From NCBI GenBank assembly GCA_036346225.1, contig JARFIW010000899.1, positions 1,488,001 through 1,552,000 of the forward strand: a DNA stretch of 64,000 nt, written 5' to 3'. Made by a program: the position numbers and the translations under genes. This DNA comes from Platerodrilus igneus. Lineage: Eukaryota > Arthropoda > Insecta > Coleoptera > Lycidae. Of this stretch, positions 1 to 12,499 are shown one piece after another. A model generated the notes under the pieces. It was not told the DNA's origin. It searched no databases and saw only the letters and a program-made list of their open reading frames with translations. Each line of letters opens with the position of its first letter. The first letter of the stretch is position 1.

Positions 1-904
1 AAAAGAATTCGGTTTAAATCAACAAATAAATAAATAAAAAGTTATATTACAAAGAACAAATTTTAAGAATTGACGTACGAACTGCGCATCTCGTTTAACA
101 TGTAGAATTCATTTGTAAAAGAAAGAAAGAAAAAAATTACTGTTTATACTTTCTCATAACACCAGGGTGTTAAATAAAAATATTAATGGTACAACAAATT
201 CTAGTAATCATTTAATAAAATACTATGGATCACCAACGACGCACTAACAACAAAAGTAGAAAAAAAGAGGTGCTTCCGATATATGGGAAGACTATCACAA
301 CATACCTCCATATGCCGAGATACTATCGTGTGCCCATTGCATCCACGGAGGCGAATCAGCTCAGCGTCAGGGTGCTTGCCTCCAGATGCAGCGTCACCAC
401 GGTCGACAAATTTTGAGCGCTGCGATTATCACTGCAAGAGCGGAACACATGCCAGCGCAGTTGATTCTACATAAAAAGAATAATCGGGCCTACATAAAAC
501 AACTATGCCTCCAACTAAGAGCTACAGAGAGAGTCTTATTATTATTAATAACGCAGGAGCACTTACCGATGCACCCAAGATCTACACTTCCTATCAGAAA
601 AAACGTGCATCGTTCTTGAAGTAATAGGACGAGTAATGTAGAAAGTACATGTAAGGATGAACTGCAGAATCAAATTAAAAATTCGTTCAAATAACAAGAA
701 TTCGAACTTCAATCATCGCGTTATCAAATGTGATTAGAAACTTGAAAGAAAACTAAATAAATAAGTACGATCCATTATTTTAACGAGTCTTTGTGATTGG
801 GTATAATAAGAAGTAATTATGCGCTATAGTATTGTGAATCAAGTCAACGGATACCTCAAACAAGATTGAAAATGAAAATTATTTGGAAGCTTACTTATTG
901 TAAG
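1..904. other. AT-rich upstream DNA, nothing recognised
   Basis: Only short open frames in overlapping phases (225-619, plus strand) with no family resemblance. No repeat shared with the rest of the window was seen. Confidence 0.4.
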
Positions 905-1025
905 AAGGTCTAATATACCGGGTGTTGTTTGAATATTGAAGCAGAATCTACGTGCAAGAATAATGTAAGACAAAGAAGGGTGGGTTTTTTTTACTTACTG
1001 TCGAAAGTGAACGTAACAACGTAGG
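905..1025 (-). repeat. Inverted copy of the family X 5' terminus
   Basis: The reverse complement of about 100 bp here closely matches 7672-7780. Shared landmarks are GTTACGTTCACTTTCGACA, then TTCTTTGTCTTACATTATT and CACGTAGATT. It lies 6.7 kb from the plus-strand copy and in opposite orientation. It is either a terminal fragment of family X or a far terminal inverted repeat of a larger element. Confidence 0.6.
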
Positions 1026-2033
1026 TTCAGGCTTTGGGTTCATTTTGGGTAATTTAGGATGCAATTTGGACCCATTTTGTATGGTAATACAAGTCAAATT
1101 AATTTTTAGGAAAGACCTGTATCAAAAAATATACATTTTTATTTTCATTCTGTACTCCATCGAGTCGAAACATAGCAGAACACGTCCGCAAATTCTGTAT
1201 GTTTACTATCGGTTGTTGTAAGTTTGCTACGGTAATCCGTGTGGACGAGAGAAAAGTAAAGTAGAGTAAGCAAAGGAACAGTAAGCCCCCATAGAGTACC
1301 CCAACAAAACCAAGGGGAATCGAAAGAATTAATGCCGTGCTAACTAAAAACGTCGTAGAGTGGAGTGTGTCACACAGAAAAAAAAAGAAAAGCTCACAAA
1401 AGGCAATTTATTTACAAATCAACATGTTACAAAAAGAATACCAACCCGCGTAGAAAACATCGTATATTCAAAATATATCCTGGAAGATTGATACAGTAGT
1501 TCCAATTGAAGTTGTCATGCTTTTCATCCTCGAATACTTACACAAAACTTAACCTTTTTAATTATAGTATTTGGCAGTTAATTCAGTCTTCAATGCAGTT
1601 TCCCGTTAAAACAAAATGTCTATATAAAAAAGAATGTCACAACATCTTCATTCGTTGTTATAAAATGAATGTCGAGTATAATAAATAATCACTTTTTTGC
1701 GTTGTCCTTCACTCTAGGTTATGCCTGTTATTGTAGGATTGAAAACTGCTTGGTAAATCGCCATCTATGATGTCGTATTTCACTTGAAGCTGTTTTTATG
1801 TTTTTAAACACTAAGCGAACACTTGGTTATCGAAAGATCACCAAAACTGTGTCTATGTTTTAATAAATAGATACCAAATACCAGATCTCCGCACTTTATT
1901 AGTAATAATAAGATCACAGATTTTCACGTTATCAAAATAGAAAAGGTTTAAAATATTTAACAGACTTGCAAATACATGCAAAATAACCATGGATGCAGTA
2001 CTGTATACAATTTTAAATTCACTATTCGTCAAA
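1026..2033. other. AT-rich DNA, nothing recognised
   Basis: No coding, RNA or repeat signal could be supported here. A 60-codon open frame at 1506-1688 has no recognisable content. Confidence 0.35.
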
Positions 2034-2415
2034 TTATTTAATTACAGGGACTGAATGTAACAATTTAACTACTTTAAATCTTAGTTTTAATGTTATGTCT
2101 ACGAGTTCGTCTTCTGCATCCTTTTCTGGCCAGTAATAGGATACATGCAGTGTGTTTTGATTTTCGACCTGCAAATACCGACTTTGTTTCCATGTAAATT
2201 TTTCTAATTTAAGCAAAAGAACTATGCAAATATACACCCCTAAATATTGCCGCATAATTTATGATAATAAACTAAGTGGATTTAACCATCTAATAATCTG
2301 AATTGGCACAGCAAGAAATTAATACTAATCATATATACACAGCTGCAGAAACCTACAGAATCTAAGTACCTGCTTAATATATTGATGCAGACCGAAATCG
2401 TTCTGACTAGAGCTA
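2034..2415 (-). CDS. Possible last two exons of an unrecognised gene
   Basis: Seen on the minus strand: a 46-nt candidate exon (2415-2370) flanked by TTATGTTTCAG and GTACTTAG, then a 201-bp gap ending in TATTTGCAG, then an open exon 2168-2034 of 44 codons and a TAA. The donor and second acceptor are both phase 0, so the frame joins cleanly. The last exon reads VENQNTLHVSYYW, an acidic KDAEDELVD stretch, then basic and hydrophobic residues. I do not recognise the family, and upstream exons beyond 2415 were not found. The splice grammar is good but short AT-rich exons arise by chance; it could also be a fragment of a decayed element. Confidence 0.25.
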
Positions 2416-2731
2416 CTGAAACATAAGTACATAAAAAACATATTATTTACAATAGTACGTTCAAAGATAAAACCCCAAATTATTAAATAAATTTTATAGG
2501 CAAAAGTGTTGCTCTTAAAATTGCTAGGCAAACTACATACAATTCAAGAGTAAAGCAAACAACTGACTGTCATTATCATATAATATCCTTTCACGGTTGA
2601 TCTCCATATAATATGATAGCTAGACAAAAGATGCTGTAATGATAACGTAGATTTCCGTGGTATAACGAAGTAAACCCAAATTGTAAGAATCGATGAATAT
2701 TGAGTACACATCCGTACTAAAAATATTAACA

Positions 2732-3602
2732 GTTCTATTAAAAAGATCTCACTCTTGAATTACCTACCAGTCACATAAAAAGAGAAGGCACGTCTGTCAT
2801 CATAAATATTTGCAACCGACCGATTTAGCAAAGAAGAGCTAACGCGACCTAGCTCTGAATATCTAATAAACTCGTTCAACAAACGAAAATATATAATTTG
2901 TTTTCGAATAAATAATCATGGAAATCCCATATATAATAGAAATAAATTTAAGTAGGTGTTTGTCTTGCAAAGATAACATAGCTGTATCTAGTTACCATTA
3001 AATCAGGAACATTTAGAAATTCCTAATTAGTAAAAATTACATGTCGAGATAAGAGACCAGAAAGAATTAGACGAGCGAACTCCTGAATTTAATAAAGGAC
3101 GAGCACAGTTGGCTGCCTAGCTAAGTAAGCTAGAATTTATAGAAATGTAGCAATCCGTAAATCCAAATTGTAGAACCTGAAATGAGTTTTAAAGTAAAAA
3201 AGCAGTAATTTTTCAAATAAAAAAATGGAACGTAATTTTTAAATAGTGATGATACTTGCACTGAGGATGGCTAACGCCAAAAGCGCTCTGAAAATTTTAA
3301 TATGTTAATTTTAGTAAAAAATTGTTACACGAACATAAAACATAGTTTCTCCTTTTTGCATATAAAAAAAAAACAAAAATTTCTGTAAATATTCGTTTAG
3401 TTCGCACTAAGACACTACTACGATACTTCAATTTTTATAACTAAAACTTGAGTGTTTTCACCTCAAACCTATACGAGTATAAAATAAACAAAAATCCAAC
3501 TACATGGATATTCAAAGAAACGTCAAGGAATGTACAAACTAATCTCTGCTCGAATCGAATGTTTGCCATTCTGTTAGTTACAGTTTAGTTACTGACTATT
3601 AT
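2732..3602 (+). repeat. Family X 3' module, copy A
   Basis: Direct repeat of 12226-13113, roughly 90% alike by eye over nearly 0.9 kb. It begins near AGTTCTATTAAA and ends at GACTATTATTGG. In copy B the module is joined to the family X 5' cassette; here it stands alone. It contains a conserved 27-codon open frame (listed separately) and otherwise looks noncoding. Confidence 0.8.
2918..3001 (+). CDS. Conserved 27-codon ORF in family X 3' module (copy A)
   Basis: Open frame starting MEIPY with a CLSC pair and ending SSYH before TAA. Copy B at 12413-12499 keeps the same frame and stop, and its only length difference is a whole codon. Nearby sequence shows single-base indels between copies, so the intact frame is suggestive. 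It may be a micro-ORF or the remnant of a longer exon; the product is unknown. Confidence 0.25.
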   Translation: MEIPYIIEINLSRCLSCKDNIAVSSYH

Positions 3603-3611
3603 TGGTTGCTC

Positions 3612-3870
3612 TTACTCATTTTTCTGATGTTGACAAAATTCTTACTGATTATGTTTCTTTATCTAATGCTGACAAACTTCTACTTGCTTGTGTTCTTTTA
3701 ACTAAGGTTAATGAACTTCTAGGTGATGTTCCTTTATCTAATGTTGTTAACGATCTTCCTGATGTTGTTTGTTTTTGTAAGGTTGACGAAATTCTACCTG
3801 ATTCTGTTCCCTTATGCAAGGTTACTGAAGTGTTAGCGGATTCTGCTCCTTTTCCTTGTTGTACTTCGTA
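3612..3870. repeat. 39-bp minisatellite, about six units
   Basis: Units of 36-42 bp, each a multiple of three, follow a pattern like gttgacgaacttctacc plus a gattctgttcctttat-like tail. The period keeps both strands open: the minus frame (4059-3649) gives about 13-residue repeats rich in T, S, K and L. It abuts the end of family X module copy A. Repeat expansion explains the open frames better than a gene does. Confidence 0.6.
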
Positions 3871-4535
3871 AACTGTATTATTGACTTTTAAATTGCAAGA
3901 ACTATCACCACTTAAATTGTAATATCCTAAGGTTAATATTCCTACAGCCAACGCTGTTTTCTTTCCTAACCGTGAAACTGCTTTTGTCCCTTTATTTAAC
4001 GTAACGGTAGTGTGCTCTGCTTGTGTTTCTATTCGTATGGTTGATTCTCGTACAGCCACTACTTTTTTTTTTCTACCGTTGACTTTTTACCACCAATTCT
4101 AAAAACAAACAACTCCCTTCTATGACGCGTTTTGAGTTTTTTAAACTACCCGTGCCACCACTTTCTCAACCTCGGGCTACAACTATTACACTCCCTACTG
4201 TTCCTGTTTTGCAGAAAACTATCCAAAAGAGACAGACATTAGTTATGTCCATTCCGAACCTGAGGATATATGTCGGCGAAATCCTAATGTTCTTGACCTC
4301 GTTTTTTTTGCTTGCTGGCAGCGCAAACGTCTTAAGCTTAATACCTAGTCCTTGCGCCCTAGATTCTTATGTCGACTTTGCTCTCCTTAGGACTTGATTT
4401 CTTGACTCTAAGATTTCTTTAGTTACTTCCCTGTTTTGTTGGGTTTTCTTTCTTTTCCTTTCACCTGTGTGGGTCCAGGAATAGAATAGCCACATGGTAC
4501 GACCTGCCTGTCGTAAAAGACGACTAAAGCAGTCC

Positions 4536-4573
4536 AACACATACACACACACATACTCACATACTCATACGTC

Positions 4574-4614
<41 letters not shown>

Positions 4615-4662
4615 ACACACACATACACACACACGTACGCACACGTACACATCTACTCATAC
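4536..4662. repeat. CA microsatellite with interruptions
   Basis: A run of CACACA with scattered ATAC interruptions, followed by a pyrimidine-rich stretch to about 5.5 kb that produces long low-complexity open frames on both strands. Those frames are composition artefacts. Confidence 0.8.
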
Positions 4663-5524
4663 ATACCTACACTGGGATTATGTTTTATTTTCTTTTGAGC
4701 GATTCTTAGTTTTTTTTGGTTCTTGTACTTGTTGTTATTCTTTTTGGTTTTTTCTTTTTTTCCTCGTTCCTTTTGTTCCACATTCCTCTCCTTTTTCCTG
4801 TGGCTGGTGTTACCTTCTGTCGATCTTCGTTCTGACTTGATAATTTTTTTTTCGATCCACTTCCTGTGGTATGTGCTTCTAGACCATTTTTTTCCTTCAC
4901 AGACCACGACTTAGTCGACTTTAGGCCTAGTTAGCAGTTCTTTTCTTCGGTTCTTCGTTTGTTGCAATTCTTGGGTACCACAGCATGAAGTATTTTGATT
5001 TTTTTCTCTATCCAGCATTCTTGTGTTCAGTGGCTTACTGTGAGGATTGTCAGTTATTGTCTCGTTTTGATTTGTACTGTTGGTTTTCTTCCTTGTCCCT
5101 TTTCTTACTTTGGATTTTTTCGCGAGAAACTAATTTCTTTTCTTGAGGATGAACACTTTACTGTTTCTTTACTCGAGGTATCCGTCCTCCAACGACTTTT
5201 CTTCAGTGTTAGACCATTGCATCTTTGTCCTCGATGATTGTTACCTTCTATTTTTCCTTTTCCTATGTCTTCCAAACTTTTTGATTTAGTCCGATATACT
5301 TGTACTTTGAGCCGGATGGGAATTCTTTTTTTTTGCTTTTGGAGTATTTTCTTTTGTTTTTTTTCTTCTCGTTAAAAAAAATTTTGTTTAGTTGGTTCTA
5401 TCTATTATTGTATGTTGGTCTATCAGTTGATTTTTTTTGGGTTTTCTTAAATTTATTAAGCGATTTTTGTTTTGTTTTTTGTACTGGGTACTGTACTGTT
5501 GTAACATGTTAAATTCCTCAAAAG
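4663..5524. other. Pyrimidine-rich tract, nothing recognised
   Basis: T- and C-rich plus strand with many poly-T runs. Open frames 4723-5512 are phenylalanine- and leucine-rich, with no domain or splice structure. Confidence 0.4.
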
Positions 5525-5795
5525 GAAAATAATATTTTGTTCTACCATACAGGCGGCAGAACCTCGATAGATTACGAGGGATTCCTGTTTGACGGTCAAG
5601 CCCAGGGTAAAAAGGATGTTGAATGGCTTTGAGAAAAAAAGGGGTCCCTCTAAAAAGATCTTCCAGCCAGCTAAGCTTCTTTAACTTAGGACAGAGCTAT
5701 GAGCTAGGGTCGTAGGATGGTATACGATAAAAAAAAGGAATTTTATTGCACGCCACCGTATCTTAATGAGTGTTTGATAAGAAACTATCCGAAGA
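5525..5795 (-). repeat. Fragment related to the LTR at 29623
   Basis: Blocks occur in the same order as in the LTR at 29623-31678: a GCCCAGGGTAA-like block, AATGGCTTGAGA-like, a GAGCTAGGGTC-like block and CGCCACCGTAT. Similarity is patchy, so this is a diverged relative. By analogy it would be the U5 side of a minus-strand LTR, but no primer binding site or second LTR was found. Confidence 0.4.
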
Positions 5796-7671
5796 TTAGA
5801 TACGGAAATTTTCGAAAGAAAAAAAATTTAAGACGAGCAACATAAACAAAAATACTTACTTTGGTCTCTGCAATCTGGAATGGGAACGACGATCTCGTGC
5901 TATCTGAAAATTTAACCACACCTAAACATGTTCAAACTAGGGCTTCGTTAGAGCCTAGTTACTTTATCACAAAAAAATTATAAGTAAATCCACAAGTCAA
6001 AATTATACTTTCAAAAAAAAACCTTAACACCAATGATACCTTTCTTTAATACTAAGATTTTATATTTGTAAACTGTTTGCTTTTGTAGGACAATTACAGT
6101 TGACTTCAAAGAAAGAAAATTTTGAGACAACTTAATATTTTTTCTATTGATTTTTTTAAAAAATATGTATATATACATCGTTTATACAAACTTATCTATA
6201 GGGAGATTTGAGAAACAGTTCCGTTAGTATTATTTAATATTAAACTCTAAGCATTCTTGGAATATTTTTTCTTTATTGCATAAATTACTTCAAATCTCTT
6301 TAAGAAATATATGACTTTCATTTTATGTTACAGTGACTTCATGCTACTTGAATGGGATCCTGTTCAGTGTACAAGAAACAAATTACATGTTCAAAAAAAT
6401 TTCGCTGGTTATGGCTCTATATTTTAATAGCTATCTTTAACAAAATCGAAGGTCAAAGAAAAATACTTATTGTCGGTATTGAACTATGCTTCAGGTGAAT
6501 TATCACAATGTGTTATACACAATAAGTCGGCAAACAATTTTTATCATATCACATGTTTAGTAAAGCAAACCTTTTAATACAACTTTGTAACTTCAAACAT
6601 AATCTTACACAAATACCTTGAAAATATTAAGGTCAAATATGCCTTATCCAAATACAAAATTTTCAAACTAAATTTTACGTGAAACAAATTAATTGATCTA
6701 TGAACCTTAGCAAAATTTCGAGAATTAATTTTAAACAAACTTATGTATAGCTGCTTCAAAAATTATTTGAGCATTTTAAATGAATGTTACTTGAAAAGAA
6801 TATAAGTATAAAAATGAGTGTGACTCACCGCTGGCTATCTGTTTGGCGGCCGATTTTCCTTCTTTTAAATTTTTTTTAAACATCTGCGTCCTTACTCTTA
6901 TAGTTGAGCGTGGCTGACGCAGGGGTCCGGATTTGACCTTCATACACACCAATCACATGTGGGGTTTCCACTTTCCTGCTTCTCAGTCTCGTGCTTGCGT
7001 TATGGTTAACAATTATTTTTATAGAATACTTAATTTCCATTGCTTCATTACGTGTAACTTGAATTTAATATTTTTAAAACTCGGAATTAAATTATCTTCA
7101 TATACAATAATTGGTAGTTTAATCTTTAAAACTCTATACTAAAAAAAAGAAGAATTTGCGCTTAAATCAAACGAGAGAATAGAATTTTGGGGTAAGCTTG
7201 CGAAATATTTTCTTACCGTAAAAATATATCTACAACCATTTTTAGGTCGATGCTGCCATCAAAACTAAACTTATGGTACATGTTGACTCCACTTAACTAA
7301 TTGTAGGGACGGCATGTTTAATTAAAAACCTGCAGGCCCTGGATAATACTCGTACTCGGATTACATCTGATATCAAAATGGCTTATTCCACGAGGCAATC
7401 TTAGCTGTACAAGCATGCGCCGGGAAGGGAGATATTGAATCAAGATACAAACAACTAAAAGTTCACTTAAAGTTTACTTTTGCTATTCTAATATAGATGG
7501 CGTACTATGTATGAGTTCATAATAAAAGGTTTCAATAGAAATTTAATATTTATTGACTAGGTGTATTGAATAAAATTGTATATTTGAATAACAGAAAATC
7601 GTAATTGTTACACAGTCTGCTGCAATACTTTTGTTTTCCTACCCCGACCTTTTAATTTTGCTGAGGGGGGG
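5796..7671. other. AT-rich DNA, nothing recognised
   Basis: No supported gene or repeat. The open frames at 6574-6759 (minus) and 6933-7142 (plus) are AT-composition frames. Confidence 0.35.
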
Positions 7672-8164
7672 ATTTGTTACGTTCACTTTCGACAATAAAT
7701 TAAAAAAACACCTTTCTTTGTCTTACATTATTCAGTCACGTAGATTCCACTTCAATACGCAACCACCAACCCGTATATTTTACCTTCCTACAATAAGTAC
7801 GTTTTATTATAATTTCATTTGAACCTATTTGCTGTGAATTTGAAAACTTTACTCTATAATTTAAATAGTCTGTACTTTGTTTTCGGTGTCCGCTGGCTTG
7901 CTACAAATTGCTATAGCGTTCAATTAATTCTTATACTGCTACGACCAAAAGACTCGTTGAAATAATGGATTGCACTTCCCCGATAGAAGGTTGTTTCCAA
8001 GTTTCTACTTAACACCTGTGTATGATAACGCGAGTATTGCATAGAATTCTTGCTAGAAAACGAATTCATTTACTCAATTCTTTCTGTACTTATATGAGAA
8101 CGATTACTCCTCGTTAACTTTTTCTTTTCTGTTATCTGCACATTTTCGTACAGACACTGTGTGT

Positions 8165-8299
8165 TTTTTCTTTCGGTGGACTTAACGACCCGTTGGATTG
8201 CCGCTCCTTTTTGGTATGGGAGGACACCAACACTGCGTGATACCGAGCCCCTCTGTGCCGCTCTGTCATTAGGACCAACCTTACGCTGTGGACTCGAGG
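8165..8299 (+). other. GC-rich block with splice donor (family X copy)
   Basis: About 70% alike to 43084-43226 and 46579-46719 and clearly more GC-rich than its flanks. Shared landmarks are TTGCCGC, TGGGAGGACACC, CCCCTCTGT and GTCATTA; it ends at GAGG followed by GTGAGTGTTTA. It looks like an exon or leader segment conserved in the repeat family. Plus-strand frames are broken in other copies, so it is probably noncoding. Confidence 0.45.
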
Positions 8300-8547
8300 G
8301 TGAGTGTTTAGCCACCATTTTCCATATGGATTATGTACTTTATGAAACGACCTATTTATAAGGTTTCTTCTTATTGCCGAGAAAATTTTGCAAGGATAAA
8401 ACGAGTTCATTATGTGAGATTATATTTACTGATACTATAGTATTATCCTTTGGGTCTATTCACGAAGTCGTGCGTTAATTCAAGGTGATAATAGTAGCAG
8501 TTAAAATATCGCATAGAAAGTCTTGTAGTTTGTGGATTCTTGGAAAT

Positions 8548-9405
8548 GATATGACATTTTAAATATCGCGTGGTATGCGTTTGTGTCGTAAATAGATTAA
8601 TACGTACAATTTTCGAAATATCAATAGCCGGCCGATTTAGCTTATTCGTTGACAGAAATAAAAGTAGAATTAACACAATATACCCCAAGCCTAAATTATT
8701 GAAGCGTGCTTGTTTCGGTATTATGGAAGTTTTAAATGTTAAGATAATAGGCCACAGTAAAAAATTAGACCGTAATATTACACGTTTGATTTACCGTAAG
8801 CTAGTAAGAACGGATATGTATCATTGAACAAAGTGCGAACTTGCAGAATTATTGGTTTTCAAAGAAAATTTAAGATACCAAAAATTTGATTATGGTTTCT
8901 GAATTTTCAACCAAAGAATCTAAACAACATTTGCCATGTTTGACGAATTATACTTAGAAATTAACCAAGAACTTTAGGTTAAGCTTTTATATTTACAGTA
9001 CTTGACATTGACACTTGTTTCATACTTATAATTTTATCGGAAAATAAACATCGCACGTTGCATGCCATGCGATAAACTTCTCAGGCGGATTTTCAAAATT
9101 GTTCAGTAACGAATTTCATGCAAAAATCGTAAAATATCGCATGCGATAATATCACATCTATTCGAGAATAACACCCAGATCTTTTACTGTGATAATTTTA
9201 GGTAGTTAACTTTAAGTTTCACGATGGGGATTTAGAACTGTTGTTGGTACTGTAAGTGTAAATTGTTGTTAATTAAGACCTCGTAACGAAAACCCTATAG
9301 ATTTAATTATATATTTAATAAGAATTCATAGCTGTTGTTTTTAGAGTTGTAATTATCTTTTGGGTAATTAACATAAGGGAGGGATCTAAAACTACAACTC
9401 GCCAT
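8548..9405 (+). repeat. Internal direct repeat of X1, left copy
   Basis: Matches 11099-11972 over about 0.86 kb with single-base differences and small indels. Shared strings include ATATCGCGTGGTATGCGTT, CCCCAAGCCTAAATTAT and GCATGCCATGCGATAAA. The two copies enclose 1.7 kb that includes the 9992-10324 open frame. Confidence 0.8.
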
Positions 9406-9991
9406 TAGGACCAACTGTAACGTGCATTTTTATAGCTTTACATTTTACGCTTTTTCCCAATTAGTAAATACATTTCTGTAACTACTATTTCTAGATTTTA
9501 TATTTATTAACTCCTTAGGCGAATGCATCGTATTATAATGAGTGGATTGCATCGTTCTTGTCTTGCCGTTCGTATAGATTTTGTTCCTTATGTGGATATA
9601 CAAGTCTAGATAATAGACGATAAGAGGTTGTAATAGAGCGAGTTGAATAAACAGATAAGTAGTTGTAGTTTGTTCTTGGTTCCTATATATTAATTACGTT
9701 AAAAATACTGCTTCTTCTTTGCTTTGACAATAGTGAGAATTAATGCGGTATCAATTTTCGAATTGTTCATGAACAAGCACGGCACGATTTTAGTTGTTTT
9801 CTTGTGAAATAAAAGTTGTATATTAACTGTAGAAAGTGTAGTGCTAATTCCGATTGAAGTAGTATGGTGGATAGGCGAACGTGTTTGGTCGACGCACGTG
9901 TTTTACGGAACATTTTACGGACTTACTTTAGTGATACACGTGCTTTACTCATTGTGGTTTTTTGTGCGTTGTCTTTTGATATTTAAACTGT

Positions 9992-10324
9992 GTGCGATCT
10001 AGTTTCGCGGTCTTTTTTATCAGAGTAGTGCATACTTTGGATTATCCAAATACAGTTGATACTGTAGTTTCTGAATTTTCTAACCCCAAAGAATCTAAAA
10101 CAGATCATTGTTTGCGCAAATTTCGTTATTTGCGAAATATAACAGATTACCGGTTCACAAAGGTATTGGTTGAAGTTTCTCACTACTTTTTGGATGTTTA
10201 TGAAAATAATATACATTTGGTCTCAGTTGAAATTAAACTAGTGCTACAAAATATTTCGAAATTATTGTCTCAGGAAATAGAATTAACAAGAAATTTATCA
10301 ATGCTACATAGTTCCGTCGCGTGA
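9992..10324 (+). CDS. Unrecognised 110-codon open frame in family X
   Basis: Open for 330 nt with a mixed, protein-like composition (HTLDYPNTVDTVV, then many K, R, L, V) and ending in tandem stops TGA TAA. No ATG lies near its beginning; a TTTTTATCAG acceptor at about 10025 suggests it begins as a spliced exon. The related repeat at 22530-24120 has the same TTTATCAG box at about 22910 but not this frame. I do not recognise the family. It may be the coding part of element X or a captured exon. Confidence 0.3.
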   Translation: MRSSFAVFFIRVVHTLDYPNTVDTVVSEFSNPKESKTDHCLRKFRYLRNITDYRFTKVLVEVSHYFLDVYENNIHLVSVEIKLVLQNISKLLSQEIELTRNLSMLHSSVA

Positions 10325-11098
10325 TAATGTCTGCTGCTAACACCAGTGAAATACGTAGGTGTGATTAGGGTAACGTGTGATAAGTTCCATCAACACCCTC
10401 CCAGTCAAGGGTGAAGTGCTGCGTTAGTGCCGGACATCGTGAATCCCACACTTCAATTGCAAGGAAGCGTTACTGAAGGACCTTTTGTAACTATTTCCTA
10501 CTTATTCTTACTTTAAATATCTATCCGTTGTTTTGCCATATCTTTGTCGTTCTGATACCTTTTACCATAGACTTGCATGCTATTTGAAAAAAAAAGGAGA
10601 ATCAACAATACTGGATGACTCATATCAATTGTGCTTACCTATTTATTTTTTTTTGTTAAAATTTTGTCTGATTTATGTTTAATTGGTGTGTGAGGAAACG
10701 TTTCCGCTACTCCCCAATATTACCTCACTTTGTACTAAAAATTTTTGTATTGCTTTTACCGTTGTTAGATTATATAGATTATCCAAACATTTTTTTTTTA
10801 CATTCTACAAAGTACTGAACAATCTATGCTCGATCAGCATGCTATGATTTTTCTTTATTTCAGGTTTGCAGGACTAATTTTTTTTTATTGCAGGTTTGCT
10901 ATTCTATTTTTTTTTATTGCAGGTATTGTTACTAACTCCTTACAGCCGCGTACATTATCTGTTGGTCTGCTTTCGACAACCCCCCCTAATCTCCGATTGA
11001 GCCCGGTCATTTCTTGGATTTTCTTCGTGTTACGCACGGCTACGAGCCAACGTAGCATAAAACTCTTGGTAGCAAAAGTGGTATTCTCGACGGAAAAT

Positions 11099-11972
11099 GA
11101 TATGACATTTTCAATATCGCGTGGTATGCGTTGTGTGGTAAATAGATTCGTGCGTACATCCCAGAAACAACCAATAGCCGGCCGACATAGCTATCACGTG
11201 ACAGCATTGACAGTAGAATTAACACAATATACCCCAAGCCTAAATTATCAAAGCGTGCTTGTTTCGGTATTATTGATAGTTTTTAAATGTTAAGATAATA
11301 GGCCACAGTATAAAGAAATAGACCATAATGTTACGTGTTTGAAATGTCGGTCAAGCCAAACGTAAGAACGGGATATGTATCCAATGAACAAAAACAGAAA
11401 CTTGCAGAATTATTGGTACTCAAAGAAAATTTAAGATACGAAAAATTTAATTACTAAAACGGTCAACAATCCAATCTCATCAACATTTGCCATGGTTGAC
11501 GACTACAATACAGAGAAATTAACCCAAGAACTTTTTTAGGTTAAGCTTTTATATTTACAGTACTTGACATTGACACTTGTTTCATGCGATATAATTTTAT
11601 CGGGTAATAAGCATCGCACGTTGCATGCCATGCGATAAATTTCTCAGGCGGATTTTCAAGAATACACATTTGACGTTTTCATGCGAAAATCGTAAAATAT
11701 CGCATGCGATAAATATCACATCTATTCGAGAATACACCCCCAGATCTTTTACTGTGATAATTTTATGTAGTTAACTTTATTTTCACGATGGGGATTTAGA
11801 ACTGTTGTTGGTACTGTAAGTGTAAATTGTTGTTAATTAAGACCTCGTAACGAAAACCCTATAGATTTAATTATATATTTAATAAGAATTCATAGCTGTT
11901 GTTTTTAGAGTTGTAATTATCTTTTGGGTAATTAACATAAGGGAGGGATCTAAAAACTACAACTCGCCATTT
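11099..11972 (+). repeat. Internal direct repeat of X1, right copy
   Basis: Partner of 8548-9405. Only this copy continues after AACTCGCCATT into the TTTTAAGGAG context seen in the transposase units at 43550 and 47060, so it is the better match to the ancestral order. Confidence 0.8.
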
Positions 11973-12412
11973 TAAGGAGTGATTTTTGTGTTCAACCTAA
12001 TATGTGTATATTGTGGTTATTGCTTTTTTTTGGTTATAATGCACTGTTGTCTTTCCAAAATGTCACTTAGATTAACTTAACGTATTAATAAGTATGTTTA
12101 ATTTCTTATTTCTATTTCAGGCTTTCCTTTAATTCTTTTCTTGTATTGGTAAGACCCCGACTACTCACCGATTGAGCCCGGTCATTCTTTCTTTGTCTTT
12201 TAGATTACGTCAATGTACGTGGCAAGTTCTATTAAAGGGACCCCACTCTTCAATTACCTACCAGTCATATAAAAAGAGAAGGCACGTTTATCATCATAAA
12301 AAGTTGCACCGGATCGATTTAGCAAAGAAGAACCAACGCGACCAAGCCCTAAATAGCTAGTAATCTCGTTCAACCAATGAAGATATAGAATTTATTTTCC
12401 GAAAAAATAGTC

Positions 12413-12499
12413 ATGGAAATCCCATATATAACAGAAATAAATTTGAGTAGGTGTTTGTCTTGCAAAGATAACACAGCTGCTTTATCTAGTTATCATTAA
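12413..12499 (+). CDS. Conserved 28-codon ORF in family X 3' module (copy B)
   Basis: Same frame as 2918-3001 (MEIPY start, CLSC pair, SSYH end) with one extra codon, one amino-acid change near the start and silent third-base changes. The product is unknown. Confidence 0.25.
   Translation: MEIPYITEINLSRCLSCKDNTAALSSYH

Noticed and set aside
3649..4059. 136-codon minus-strand protein with S/T/K repeats
   Set aside because: The open frame follows from a 39-bp minisatellite with period divisible by three; both strands are open.
4122..5512. Plus-strand F/L-rich frames resembling membrane proteins
   Set aside because: They come from a poly-pyrimidine tract; no start context, splice sites or conserved motif.
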